From the NCBI GenBank assembly GCA_963794185.1, contig CAWCDM010000144.1, forward strand, positions 102,743 through 166,742: a stretch of 64,000 bases of DNA. The letters run 5' to 3'. The stretch's first letter is position 1. Each line of letters begins with the position of its first letter. Origin of the DNA: JAMXLO01 sp963794185. Its GTDB lineage: Bacteria > Pseudomonadota > Alphaproteobacteria > Acetobacterales > Acetobacteraceae. The translations under genes and the position numbers were made by a program. Shown piece by piece: positions 1 through 9,914 of this stretch. The notes below the pieces were generated by a model. The model was not told the origin of the DNA. It saw only the letters and a program-made list of their open reading frames with translations, and made no database searches.

Positions 1-1010
1 CGCGCCATCGTGCTGCGTCCAGGTCTATTGCCCGATGGCGGCCGATGCGTGGTGATCAGCGACGGCACCGCTCCCGGCTTTCCCAACCTGCGCTATGCGA
101 TGCCGGCCGAATTGCCGGCATTGCTCGGCCTGCTGGCACGTGAGCGCCCGCGCGAGATCGAGCTGCACCACATGGTCGGCCATCACGAGGCGATCCTCGA
201 TCTGATCGCCGGCCTTGGCGTGCCGTACGACGTGCATGTGCATGACTACGCCTGGCTTTGCGGGCGCGTCGCGCTGGTCGGGCCGGAAAACCGCTATTGC
301 GGCGAACCCGATGTGGCGCGCTGCGAGGCATGTGTCGCGGATGCGGGCAACCTGATCGAGGAGGACATCACCGTCGCCGACCTGCGCAAGCGGTCGGCGC
401 GCCTGTTCGCCGGCGCGCGCCGCGTGGTGGTGCCGTCCGAGGACACCGCCGCCCGCATTCGCCGCCACTTTCCCGCGAACCGCGCGACGGTGGCGCCGCA
501 CGAGGACGATGCGGCGATTGCCGCTCCGGTGCCGCCCGCTACGGCGGAAAGCGCGATGCCGCGTCTGCGTCGTGGGGGCGATCGGCATCCACAAGGGCTA
601 TCAGGTCGTGCTGGACTGTGCCCGTGATGCCGCCGAGCGGCGTCTGCCGCTCGAGTTCGTCGTGGTCGGCCATACGATCGACGACAGGCGGCTGCTGGCG
701 ACCGGCCGCGTCTTCGTCACCGGCGGCTTCGCACCTGAGGAGGCGGTGGAGCTGATCAAGGCGCAGAACGCGACGCTCGCGCTGCTGCCGTCGATCTTCC
801 CGGAGACGTGGTGCTTCAGCCTGGCCGAGGCGTGGCGTGCCGGGCTCCGCGTGGCCGCGTTCGATATCGGCGCGCCCGCCGAACGGATCAGGCGCACGGG
901 CCGCGGATTTCTGCTACCGCTGGGGCTGAAACCGGATCCAATTAATAACGCCCTGGTTGCAACGGCCGGCCTGTCGTGCCAAGATATGAGTCTGCCACTA
1001 ATGAGTCTGC
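1..1010 (+). CDS. Glycosyltransferase, GT4-like, 5' end outside window, frameshifted
   Basis: The coding frame enters from the left edge, so the N-terminus is missing. The first ~180 visible residues (frame starting at base 10) look like the acceptor domain, with YDVHVHDYAWLC and a Cys-rich stretch (YCGEP, CEAC). The donor-binding half continues in another frame from about base 550, with GAIGIHKGYQVVLD, LPSIFPETWCFSLAEAW and GRGFLLPLGL, typical of GT-B glycosyltransferases. One indel near 545-570 separates the halves. The 3' end is unclear: the second frame stays open past 970 without family-like sequence, and a further slip would end the gene at about 985-1016. It probably transfers a sugar in surface polysaccharide synthesis; the substrate cannot be read. 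A second glycosyltransferase lies at 2162. Confidence 0.7.
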
Positions 1011-1109
1011 TGACTAGCAGGTTGAGGACGTTGCCGGGGCCTGGCCAATTCGTCGTGCGAGCGATTCCTGCCGTGTCCGACGAAGGCAAGAAAGAGAGCG
1101 AACAACGCT

Positions 1110-2046
1110 ATGTCCGAAGCCGGCAACGCCGTGAGAAACCCGCCTGCGGCTCAGGCAGATGCCCCCGCGGGCGGCCAGAACCGCGTCACCGAGCTCAAGG
1201 TCTCTGGCCATCTGATGACGCTGGACTCCGGTCTGTTCTGCGTCTTCCAGGGTCCCGGCTCGCCGCCGCCGAACGACCGGTCGGGTCTGCCGGGCGTGCG
1301 CATCTCGATGCCGCCCGGCGCGACCGGCAGGCCGGACGCGGTCAGCATCAGCACGTTTCGCGAGGACGGCTGGCTGGAAGGCCAGGATGCGGCCGCGCTG
1401 GTCCGCGTCGCCAAAGGGCCGGCGCAGGTGCTGGTCACGGTGTATCAGGCGCCTGCGGCTCCGCCGGAGAGTGCGCCGCGCCTGCAGGTGATGCGTCTGG
1501 GTCCCGAGCAAGGCGGCGAGGCCAGAGGGCTGGCGCCAATGGCCGGCGCGCGCGGGCAGGCGGCGCCTGGAGAACGCCGATGTCGTGGCGCACATTCAGC
1601 GCACCGGCGATGTGCCAGGCAGGATCGGCGAATGGGTCGGCACGCGAGGCAGCGGCCTGTGGATCGAGGGCTTCAGCCTGGCGCCACACGACGGCATCGA
1701 GCCGTCCGATATCGAATACCAGGCCGTGCTCGGTCGCGGCTGGCTGTCGCCCTGGATCGAGGGCGGCAAGTTCTGCGGCAGTCGTGGCATGGCGCTGCCG
1801 CTGCTCGGCCTGAAGGTGCGGCTCAAGGGCGCCGCGGCAAGGACATACGAGTGCAGCTGCTCGGCCAGTTTCGTCGACGGCAGTGCGGTCGGGCCGGTGC
1901 CGGGCGGCGAGACCTGCGAAGCGGAAAGCCTGGCTGCACTCGAGGCGTTTCAGGTCGTGATCCGCCGCCGCAGCGGCGCGCAGGCTTCGCGGAATCGCGC
2001 CGCGGGGCGCACGGACACGAGCAGAGCGGCCGGCACCGGGGCCTGA
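1110..2046 (+). CDS. Hypothetical protein with ChW-like (hydrophobic-W) repeats, frameshifted
   Basis: Starts at ATG 1110 and changes frame at about 1520-1585, giving roughly 310 residues once joined. The N-terminal ~135 residues form an unrecognised domain (VSISTFREDGWLEGQDAAAL). The C-terminal half carries two or three tandem units resembling the clostridial hydrophobic-W repeat: one around GEWVGTRGSGLWIEGFSL, one around YQAVLGRGWLSPWIEGG, and a weaker one around SASFVDGSAVGPVPGGE. In the known family each unit has a conserved G-W pair and ends with a hydrophobic strand; both are visible here. No clear signal peptide or membrane segment. It sits between two glycosyltransferases, so a carbohydrate- or surface-related role is possible. 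The assignment rests on pattern only. Confidence 0.5.
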
Positions 2047-2161
2047 CAAGCCTGCGCCCGGCAGGCCGCCGGCACGAACGCCCAAGCCGGCGGGACCGGC
2101 CCGGCGATCCCGTTCGTAGAGGTCATCCGCCGAACCTCCCTCCGCCCTGCCAGGTCGCGGT

Positions 2162-3384
2162 GTGAAATACCTGTTCGTCCACCAGAACTTCCCCGGACAG
2201 TACCTGCACATCGTCCGACATCTGGTCGCGTCGCGACAGCATGACGTGGTGTTCCTGACCGAGCCCAACGCGAACCAGATTCCCGGCGTGCGGAAGGTGC
2301 CGTATCCCAAACCCAACGGCGCGGCGCAGGAAACCCACGTCGCGGCGCGCGAACTGGACGGGGCCGTGCGACGCGCCGACATCGTCGCGCACACCGCCGC
2401 CAATCTGAAGCAGCTCGGCTTCGAGCCGGACATCATCATCGGCCATCATGGCTGGGGCGAGCTGCTGAACCTGTGCGACATCTGGCCCGACGTGCCCATG
2501 CTCGGCTATCTCGAGTTCTACTACAGCACGCGCGGCATCGATGTCGGCTTCGATCCGGAATTCCCGACGCCGTCCGTCCGATTATCCGCGGATTCGGGCA
2601 AAGAACGCCGTGAACCTGCTGGCGCTCGGTCTCGACGCGCATGCCCAGACGCCGACCAAATGGCAGCTCTCGACCTATCCCGACTGGGCGCGCGAGCGCA
2701 TCACGCTGCTGCCCGAAGGCGTGCACCTCGACGTGTGCAAACCGAACTCGCAGGCGCGGCGCCGCAACCTGGTGATCGGCGAGCACCACGATCCGGCCGA
2801 ACGAGAAGCTGGTGACCTATGTCGCGCGCGATCTGGAGCCGTATCGCGGCTTCCATCCCATGATGCGCGCGGTGCCGCACATGCTGCGCGCGCGCAAGGA
2901 TGTGCGTGTGGTCCTGGTGGGCGGCGACGGCATCAGCTACGGCATGCCGCCGGCGGAGGGGACGTGGCGGCAGAAGATGCTGGCCGAACTGGGCGACGGC
3001 ATCGACCCGAAGCGCGTGCTGTTCCCCGGCCGGCTCGAATACGCGACCTATCTGGCGATGCTGCAGCGCTCGGATGCGCATGTCTATCTGACCTATCCGT
3101 TCGTGGCGTCATGGTCGCTGCGCGAGGCGCTCGCCACGGGGTGCGTGGTGATCGCCAGCGACACGCCGACGGTGCGGGAATTCGTCACGCACGAGCAGAA
3201 CGGGCTGCTGGTGTCGTTCTTTGATCCGAAGGGGATTGCCGACACCGTGCTGCGCGTTCTGGAGGATGCACCGCTCGCGCGCCGGCTGCGCGAGGGCGCG
3301 CGGCAGTACGCGGAGAAGAACCTCCGCATGGTGGATTACCTAGCGGCCTATGAGGCGCTTATCAGCCGACTGACCGGCGGGTGA
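2162..3384 (+). CDS. Glycosyltransferase family 4 protein, two frameshifts
   Basis: Starts MKYLFVHQNFPGQYLHIVRH, a characteristic opening of a GT4 subgroup, and ends near GARQYAEKNLRMVDYLAAYE. The N-terminal acceptor domain (to ~140 residues) is in the first frame to about base 2575. The middle (TPTKWQLSTYPDWARERI) is in a second frame to about 2805. The donor domain (VLVGGDGISYG, VLFPGRLEYATYLAMLQRSD, TPTVREFVTHEQNGLLV) is in a third frame. The last part contains the expected E-rich nucleotide-sugar region of GT-B enzymes. Joined length is about 405 residues, normal for the family. Likely a glycan-building enzyme working with the preceding genes. The two indels look like sequence errors, because the reading resumes without missing residues. 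Confidence 0.8.
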
Positions 3385-3532
3385 TAGAATTATGCCAGCG
3401 GTTCCGTCCGATGGCCGCTTCGGGTGGATTTGCGACGGTCGGCTTCTGGGCTGGGATACTCTGGAACCGGACATTCAGCCAAGACCGGGACTGACTGACA
3501 GCCGCCGGTCTGCTTTCTGCTTGCCGGGGTGC

Positions 3533-4001
3533 CTAAGCCTGCGCTGCTGCTCGTGAGCGCCCTGCCGCCCTCGTTCGCAGGATTTCCAGCATCGCATCGA
3601 GGCCGAGAATGTAGGAATGCATCCCGAACCCAGTGATCACCCCTTCCGCCACATCGGAGAGGACGCAGTGGATGTGACGCTTTGCAATGCTGCTGATGTG
3701 CACCTCCACGTACGGCAACGCTGCTCCCTTGATGCAGTCCTTCAGGGCAAAGCCGGCGTAGGTGAAGCCCGCCGGGTTCATCACCAGACCGTCGAAGCCT
3801 TCGTCGACTGCCTGATAGATACGATTGATCGGCCTCGCCTTCAATGTTGGTATAGAAGATTGCCAATTGATACGCGTGGTCCTGAGCATGGCGCTGCAGC
3901 CTGGCGTCAAGCTCGGCCGGGGTCGTCGAGCCATAAATCTCCGGCTCGCGTCGCCCCAGGAACGTCAGATTTGCTCCTTGCAACAGCAGGATCTTCACCA
4001 C
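3533..4001 (-). CDS. Type II 3-dehydroquinate dehydratase-like protein, divergent active site, one frameshift
   Basis: Opens MVKILLLQGANLTFLG and keeps RREPEIYGSTT with the family's catalytic Tyr. An indel near 3833, just after NIEGEA, moves to a second frame that continues INRIYQAV to the end. Joined length ~155 residues matches AroQ. Differences from classical AroQ: LNGPNLN reads LQGANLT; the NHEG element reads NIEG; the motif NxGxxTHTSVAxRD reads NPAGFTYAGFALKD, so the conserved active-site His is Tyr; the usual HAREEFR-type segment is absent. EVHIS, with the other catalytic His, is kept. It is the last gene of the UbiD operon, 16 bp after the subunit D gene, which argues for an aromatic-acid pathway role rather than housekeeping shikimate synthesis. 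Confidence 0.7.
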
Positions 4002-4017
4002 CGCGACCTCCGCGCGA

Positions 4018-4281
4018 TCAGCCGGTCGTTTGCCGCCGAGGCGGAATGGTCGGCACTTCCGGGAGCTTCTCCAGATCCTCCGGGTTCAGCCGGAATATCG
4101 GCGGATATTTGTCGGGGTCGGTGTTTTCGGCCGGTTCGGTCGAACGCCACGAATAAAAGCACGTTCCGCAGCCGAACACGGTCCAGACGCCCGCGGCCGG
4201 CGACGTGCTGAGTGTCCTCGTCGTTGCCGACCGGCAGCGCGGGCAAACCGGAAGCGGGGCGGATGCCATGGCGCCGCTCAT
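4018..4281 (-). CDS. Small subunit D of a non-oxidative hydroxyarylic acid decarboxylase (VdcD/BsdD-like)
   Basis: An 87-residue protein with a four-cysteine zinc-ribbon-like layout (CPRC near residue 13 and CGTC near residue 39), the block VWTVFGCGTCFYSWRSTEP, and a C-terminal YPPIFRLNPEDLEKLPEVP. This matches the VdcD/BsdD small subunit found beside vanillate and hydroxybenzoate decarboxylases; its exact role in those systems is poorly defined. Its ATG overlaps the TGA of the upstream ubiD gene by four bases (4278-4281), so the two are probably translationally coupled. An internal ATG at 4269 is an alternative start. Intact. Confidence 0.8.
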   Translation of the reverse strand: MSGAMASAPLPVCPRCRSATTRTLSTSPAAGVWTVFGCGTCFYSWRSTEPAENTDPDKYPPIFRLNPEDLEKLPEVPTIPPRRQTTG

Positions 4282-5706
4282 GGTTTCAGAGCTTTAAGCA
4301 GTGGCAGCAGTTTGGCGCGCCACTCGGCGGTCTGTTCGGGCATGTCGAGAACCTCTCCATAGTCGCCGCGACGGTCCGGTGCCTTCGGCGTGGTGGCGTC
4401 GATGATCATCTTGTGGGCCATGCCGCTGGGCTCGCAGGCAGGATCGAGCAGATTTTCCGCGAGGTTGGGGATGATCACCACATCGCCGGCGGGATTGGCC
4501 CGCACGGAAATCGCCCACATGACCTGGTTGAGATTGAAGGGATCGACGTCCTCGTCGACGACGATCACGAACTTGGCATAGCCGAGCCCGTGCGGCGTGG
4601 TGAGCACCCCCATGCCGACAGACTTGGCAAAGCCGCCGTAGCGCACCCGCGTCGATACGATGACCACGAGGCCATGGGTGTAGAGCGCGTTGACGGCCAC
4701 GACCTCGGGGAACATGTTGTTCAGCTGGATGAAGATCGGGGCGCTGGTGGTCATCGCCTGCAGGAAGTCAAGCTCGGTCCAGGGCTTGCCGACATAGACC
4801 GATTCAAAAATCGGATTCTTGCGATGGGAGACCCGATCGATCTCGATCACCGGATATCGGTGGCCGCCGGAATAGTAGCCGGGAAACTCGCCGAAGGGGC
4901 CCTCGATTTCACGCTGGCCGGCCAGAATGCGGCCTTCCAGCACATATTCGGAACCCCACGGCACATCCAGGCCCTTGGCGGTCTTGACGACCTTGTACGG
5001 GGCGCCCTGCATCACCGCCGCCATCTTGTATTCCAACTGCGTGTACAGCAGAGGCGTCGCGGCCATCAGCAGAATGATCGGCTCGTTGCTGATCGAGATC
5101 ACAATGGGCAGGTCTTCGCCGCGTGCCTCGGCATGAGACAGATGAATGGCGATGTCGTGCTGCGGTACCGGCTGGATCCCGATCCGGTTCGGCCCCTTCA
5201 CCATCAACCGATAGCAGCCGACATTCTCGACGTCGTCATTGTCCCAGTCGTCCGGGTCGCGTGAGATGATGCAGGCCTTGTCGATGTAATAGCCGCCATC
5301 GCCGCGATTCAAACGAAACAGCGGCAACAGGTCGTACAGATTGATGTCCTTGTCGACCGTGACCTCTTGCCAGGGGGCCGAGGCAACGCGCTCCAACTCG
5401 CCGGGAAACAGCTTGAAGCGCTTGACGAACTCGAAGAACTGGTCCCGCAGCGACGTCTCCTTGTCCATGCCGAGGGCCAGGGCATGGTTGGGCCACGAGC
5501 CATGCACATTCATCACGACCCGGGCGTCGGTGCAGCCGGCGATCTTGTCGAACAGAATGGCCGGGACACCATCGCCGATCTGCGCGAGAGCGCAGGCCGC
5601 GGCGCCGAGGTCGGGCTCGAACTTGACCTCGTCCTTGATGCGCAGAAGCTGGCCTTGCTGCTCGAGTGCGGTCGAGAAACTCACGCAAATCCTGGTAGCA
5701 TTTCAT
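4278..5706 (-). CDS. UbiD-family decarboxylase, VdcC/BsdC-like, one frameshift near the start
   Basis: The main frame gives ~465 residues with UbiD-family landmarks: YRLMVKGPNRIGIQ (the region holding the catalytic Arg), REIEGPFGEFPGYYSGG (catalytic Glu region) and IVVDEDVDPFNLNQVMWA. The natural N-terminus MKCYQDLREFLD is in a neighbouring frame; an indel at about 5660 joins it to LEQQGQLLRIKDEV. The family decarboxylates aromatic or unsaturated acids using prenylated FMN. Being followed directly by a subunit D gene points to the hydroxyarylic acid (vanillate or hydroxybenzoate type) subgroup, as in BCD operons. The cofactor would come from the UbiX homologue at 7764-8346. The substrate is not determined by sequence. 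Confidence 0.85.
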
Positions 5707-5730
5707 CGGTTCGTCCTAAGGATGGACCCC

Positions 5731-6233
5731 TTAGCGCCGCCTGCCGCATCGCGTCGATCTGCTTTTGCCACCGCGCAGCACCGACTGCGGCTCATGCAGC
5801 GCAAAGGTGACCCCTCCACTGACGGTGGCATAAGGCGCCTTGTGGGCCCGCACCTCGACCAGCTCCGCCTCGAAGCAGGCGAGCGGAACGTCGGGCGATG
5901 CGTGGGCGAGACGGTGACACCTCATGCGCAGCTCGCACATTCCGCCATCAAGGGAGAGTGTCATGGTGACACGACTGTCGCGCATCAGATTGGCGGTCGT
6001 CGTGGACTTGGGCAAAGACGACGAAGCGAATTCGTCCCGACGGCATCGCCAGCATGTCGCCCGCGCTGAGCAGCGACGCATGCGGCCAACCCTCGGCATC
6101 GACCGTCGAGATGCCGCAAGGCCTGGGTCTTGGCGAGCAGGTTCGTCCCGTCAAGATAGTCCGCGACTTGTGCAGGCAGCGCCGTCGTGCTTGCCGTGTC
6201 AGGCGGGATATAGGTGTGGGCGGCATCGCTCAT
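5731..6233 (-). CDS. Pyridoxamine 5'-phosphate oxidase-like FMN-binding split-barrel protein, two frameshifts
   Basis: Three overlapping frames join into one ~165-residue protein: MSDAAHTYIPPDT through LLAKTQALR, then STVDAEGWPHASLLSAGD through RFVVFAQ, then LPKSTTTANLMRDSRVTMTL to the end. Indels lie at about 6117 and 6018. The second and third segments carry the classic split-barrel pattern (D-x-G-x-P-x-x-S-L-L, then strands with TANL and RVTMTL) of PPOX-like flavoproteins. Its ATG overlaps the stop of the upstream ubiD gene (6230-6233), so it belongs to the decarboxylase operon. A flavin-related helper or reductive role beside prenyl-FMN enzymes is an inference; no catalytic role can be read. 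Confidence 0.65.
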
Positions 6234-7685
6234 GATCTGCTCCGCTTCTGCAATTCGGGGAAGTCATAGTCCTGCCAGCCGGGCACATCGGCAACCTTGA
6301 AGAATTCGTGGCCGTGCTCGGCGACCGCCGGACCACATGCTTCGCCGGCAGGGACTGTCGGGGGCTTTCTGTTCGTCCGCGCCGAACGGAAATGTCGCAT
6401 CGATGCCCATCGCGGATCCCACCCGCCGGTCCAGCGGCAGCGAACCGTCGATGGACGGATCGAGCGTGCCGCCTGGTAAATCGCCAATGATGATGACGTC
6501 GCGGGCCGGTTGGCTGCGGAATGCGATGGCCCATTCGACCTGGTCGGGGTTGCGAACATCGATATCGGGATCAACCACGACGACCAGCTTGGGACGCTGG
6601 CTGCTGGCAATCGTGGTCAGGATCGCATGACGTGCCTCGCCGGCATAACGCTGCTTCATCGACATGACGATATAGAAAGCGACGCCGCCAGAGGCCGGCA
6701 TTGTGAGGTTGGCGAGTGTTGGATGCTGCGCCTTCAGCATGGCGAAGTATGATGCCTCGTAAGGCATCTGCTTGAGGATATGATTTTCGGTCGGCGGCAC
6801 CCCGGTGAGGAGCGCCTGGAAATAGGCATTATTGCGATGCGTGATCGCTTTGACGTGTGCGACCGGCTTTTTCGAACCGGGTGTGTAATATCCGGTGAAC
6901 TCACCGAGCGGCCCTTCATAGGCCTCCTGGCTGAAGTCGACCTCCAGTTCGAACACCAGTTCGGCGCGCGCCGGCACCTCGACATCGATGGTCTTGCAGC
7001 GGACAACCTCCAGCGCCGCGCCGCGCATGCCGCCGACCACTTCGAAGTCGTTGGTTCCGTCGGGCACCTGGATCGGGCAGGTATAGGCCATGACCGGGTC
7101 CACGCCGATCAGCAGCGCTGCCGGGAAGGTCCTGTGCCCCAGACGACGCGCTTTTGCGAGATTCCGGCCGAACCGATGGTTCGGCAGAGCAAGAAATGTC
7201 ATGGTCTGCTTGTCAACGACTTCGAAGCGATAATGCCCGATGTCCGGTATACCGGTTTCGGGATCCTTGCTGACGACGATCCCCGCAGTGATGTAACGTC
7301 CACCGTCATCGGGACTGTACTTGGCCACAGGCAGCTTGGAAGTATCGATTGCATCGCCCGTGAGGACATTTTCATGTACCGGGGCATCTGTCACGACAAC
7401 CGGCGGAATTCGGCTCGACATTCCGTGCAGCACCCTGTCGAAGACATCCTTCTCAGTCGTCTGCAGCGCGATCAATGCTTTGGTGCGCGTGTTGTAGACC
7501 CCACCGACCAACGGGAACGCGGTCCCGTTGTTCTTGAATACGATTGCCGGACCGGATACCGACGCACTCTTCCGCATCGCCTTCGCAACCTCCAGTTCCG
7601 GATTGACGTGGCGATCGACTTCGAGAAGCTCGCCAGCTTTTCGCAGGGCGTCGAGAAAGTCACGGAAATCCTGGAATGGCATCAT
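6230..7685 (-). CDS. Second UbiD-family decarboxylase, one frameshift near the 3' end
   Basis: Starts MMPFQDFRDFLDALRKAGEL and runs ~440 residues in frame. Family signals are IGHYRFEVVDKQTMTFL (Arg region), AYEGPLGEFTGYYTPG (catalytic Glu region) and KLVVVVDPDIDVRNPDQVEW. A run of C (five G on the plus strand near 6360-6364) marks the frameshift; the C-terminus resumes as TVPAGEACGPAVAEHGHEFF and ends at 6230. It is clearly divergent from the UbiD at 4278, so the operon has two non-identical decarboxylases rather than a recent duplication. Like that gene it would need prenylated FMN from the UbiX homologue upstream. Substrate unknown. Confidence 0.85.
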
Positions 7686-7763
7686 GGCTGCACCCCCAGT
7701 GTGATTAGACAGACAGAACAGGCTTTGCTTCTCCGCAGGTCCGATGCTAGCGGCTGCGGATCG

Positions 7764-8346
7764 CTAGCGGTTTTTGCTCTGCTGCCCGGTCCATCGTGGG
7801 ACCAGGCCGGCATCGAGCCCGAACAGATCCAACACGCGTCCCACCGTATGGTCCACCATTTCGGCCACGGTACTCGGGCGCGTGTAGAAGGCCGGCACGG
7901 GTGGAAATATGATCGCGCCATTTTCGGTTGCTGCCGCCATGCTGCGGATGTGACCTGCATGGAGCGGCGCCTCGCGGAACAGCAACACCAGTCGTCGTCG
8001 CTCCTTGAGGCAGACATCCGCGGCTCTGGTCAGCAGGCCATCGGTAGTACAATGGGCTATTTCAGCCAGGCTATGCACCGAGCAAGGTGCGACCACCATC
8101 CCGATGGTGGGGAAGCTTCCCGAGGCGATAGCCGCTCCAATATCAGCGTCGGGATATGTGTGGTCCGCCATGCTTCGGAGCTCTTGAATGGTCAAATCGG
8201 TCTCGTAAGCCAGGGTACGTTCGCCAGCCTTCGTGACGACCAAGTGGGTCTCAATCTCGAGTGCAGCGCGCAACCTGCAGTAACCTGATGCCATACACGA
8301 TTCCGGTCGCGCCGCTGATCCCCACTATGAGCCTTGGGCGCTGCAT
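7764..8346 (-). CDS. UbiX-family flavin prenyltransferase, one frameshift near the start
   Basis: The N-terminus read from ATG 8346 is MQRPRLIVGISGATGIVYG, the Rossmann-type FMN-binding opening of UbiX. An indel near 8270-8280 leads to the frame LRAALEIETHLVVTKAGERT, which continues to the end. Other family features: VVAPCSVHSLAEIAHC and ERRRLVLLFREAPLHAGHI, which holds the conserved REAPL-type segment of the flavin site. Joined length ~190 residues is normal. UbiX enzymes attach a dimethylallyl group to FMN to make the UbiD cofactor, so it would serve the two UbiD proteins downstream (first ORF 78 bp away). In BCD operons this is the B subunit. Confidence 0.85.
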
Positions 8347-8432
8347 GACTGCCTGATGACCTTAGATAGTTGTCTGATGTGCTTGGTGACGCGGGAGCGA
8401 TGGGCAAGATTTAAACCGCCACAGGCTCAATA

Positions 8433-8460
8433 AGTATACCGATCATTGCGGGCTTCGCAA
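8433..8460 (-). promoter_or_regulatory. Candidate sigma70-type promoter for the ubiX-ubiD operon
   Basis: On the minus strand there is TTGCGA (8455-8460) and TATACT (8433-8438) separated by 16 bp, a fair match to -35 and -10 boxes. Transcription would start near 8425, giving a leader of about 80 nt before the ubiX ATG at 8346. Visual match only. Confidence 0.35.
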
Positions 8461-8858
8461 GCTGGCGCAACCGGTTCTACCAGCCTATGCACAATGTCCA
8501 ACGCACTGTAGGGAACGCGATAGCTTCCCTAAGACGATGCCCAGAGGCCAACCTCGCCTGGCGAAGTCGGTGCCAAGCCTCGCGTTGGGCGATAAAGCAA
8601 TTTCGCTTCAAGGCGACACGCGCTCGATCACCCGATGTTCGGTAGAGCTGGGTTGGCCGGCGATGGCGGGCAGCCCCTATGGCCGGGCCCACCAGGATGC
8701 TTCGTTGCCGCCCATCACGTTAGATGTCAAGATCACAGCAACTTCGGGGCGGAGCTTCCATCGGCTGATCGACCGAACGTCCGCTTTCGGGGGTCTACCC
8801 GAGGACCGGCGTGCGGCTGACTTGGGTCGACAGCGGTCATCAAACAGGCCGCCCAGCA
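8461..8858. other. Intergenic stretch without a recognisable gene
   Basis: About 400 bp between the candidate ubiX promoter and the prfA stop codon. Short open frames exist on both strands, but none shows a family motif or a convincing ribosome site, and their composition looks like chance high-GC reading. A degenerated gene cannot be excluded. Confidence 0.4.
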
Positions 8859-9914
8859 TTACTCCTCCGACGCCAGCCGCGTCGCCTGGTCCTCCGCGGT
8901 CAGCGCATCGATGAACTCGTCGAGCTCGCCCGCCATGACGCGGTCGATCTTGTAGAGCGCCAGGTTGATGCGGTGGTCGGAGACGCGCCCCTGCGGGAAA
9001 TTATAGGTACGGATGCGCTCGGAGCGATCGCCGGTGCCCACCTGCGACTTGCGGTCGGCGGCGCGCGTCGCATGCAGCGCGGCACGCTGCTGCTCGTAGA
9101 GCCGCGCGCGCAGGATCTTCAGCGCCTTGGCGCGGTTCTTGTGCTGGCTCTTCTCCTCCTGCATCGCAACGACGATGCCCGACGGAAGATGCGTGATGCG
9201 CACAGCGCTGTCGGTCTTGTTGACATGCTGGCCGCCGGCGCCGGACGCACGGTAGGTGTCGATGCGAAGATCGCCCTCGTCGATCTGCACGTCCACCTCT
9301 TCGGCTTCCGGCAGCACGGCGACGGTGACGGTGGACGTGTGGATGCGTCCCTGGCTCTCGGTCGCCGGCACCCGCTGCACGCGGTGCACGCCGGATTCGT
9401 ATTTCAGCCGCGCGAATACGCCGCGCCCGGTGATCTCGGCGATGCCTTCCTTCAGCCCACCCAGTTCGGTGTCGTTGTATTCCAGCAGCTCCCAGCGCCA
9501 GCCGCGGCCTTCCGCATAGCGCTGGTACATCGCGAACAATTCGGTCGCGAACAGCGCCGCCTCGTCGCCGCCGGCGGCCGGCCGCACCTCCAGGATCGCC
9601 GCGCGCTCGTCGGCCGCGTCCCTGGGCAGCAGCGCGATCCGGATCTCGTGCTGAAGGGTGGGGATTTGCTCCTTCAGCGCGCGCAGCTCGGCCTCCGCCA
9701 GCTCGCGCATCTCGGGGTCGGCGAGCAGCGTCTCAGCCTCGGTCCGGGCGCGCTCGGCGGCGCGCAGGTCGCCGATGCGCGCGACCACCGGCTCGATGTC
9801 CGACAGCTCCTTCGACGCCTTCACATAGGTCTCGCCCGACAGGCCGTGGGTCAGCATGTTGCGCAGTTCCTCAGCGCGCGCGGTGATGCGGTCGAGCTTG
9901 GACGCGAGGTTCAT
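8859..9914 (-). CDS. prfA: Peptide chain release factor 1
   Basis: 351 residues, intact. The GAGGQHVNKTDSAVRITH block contains the universal GGQ motif that triggers peptidyl-tRNA hydrolysis. The domain order is the helical N-terminal domain (MNLASKLDRITARAEELRNM), the PCRF core with VRPAAGGDEAALFA, and the RF-1 catalytic domain. RF1 reads UAA and UAG stop codons. Its ATG overlaps the hisS stop by four bases (9911-9914), indicating co-transcription and coupling. The methylase gene prmC, often next to prfA, is not found downstream; the region there is intergenic and then the UbiX operon. Confidence 0.97.
   Translation of the reverse strand: MNLASKLDRITARAEELRNMLTHGLSGETYVKASKELSDIEPVVARIGDLRAAERARTEAETLLADPEMRELAEAELRALKEQIPTLQHEIRIALLPRDAADERAAILEVRPAAGGDEAALFATELFAMYQRYAEGRGWRWELLEYNDTELGGLKEGIAEITGRGVFARLKYESGVHRVQRVPATESQGRIHTSTVTVAVLPEAEEVDVQIDEGDLRIDTYRASGAGGQHVNKTDSAVRITHLPSGIVVAMQEEKSQHKNRAKALKILRARLYEQQRAALHATRAADRKSQVGTGDRSERIRTYNFPQGRVSDHRINLALYKIDRVMAGELDEFIDALTAEDQATRLASEE

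Noticed and set aside
8350..8858. Possible small genes upstream of the ubiX operon
   Set aside because: Short frames on both strands show no family motif or ribosome site. Treated as intergenic with one candidate promoter.
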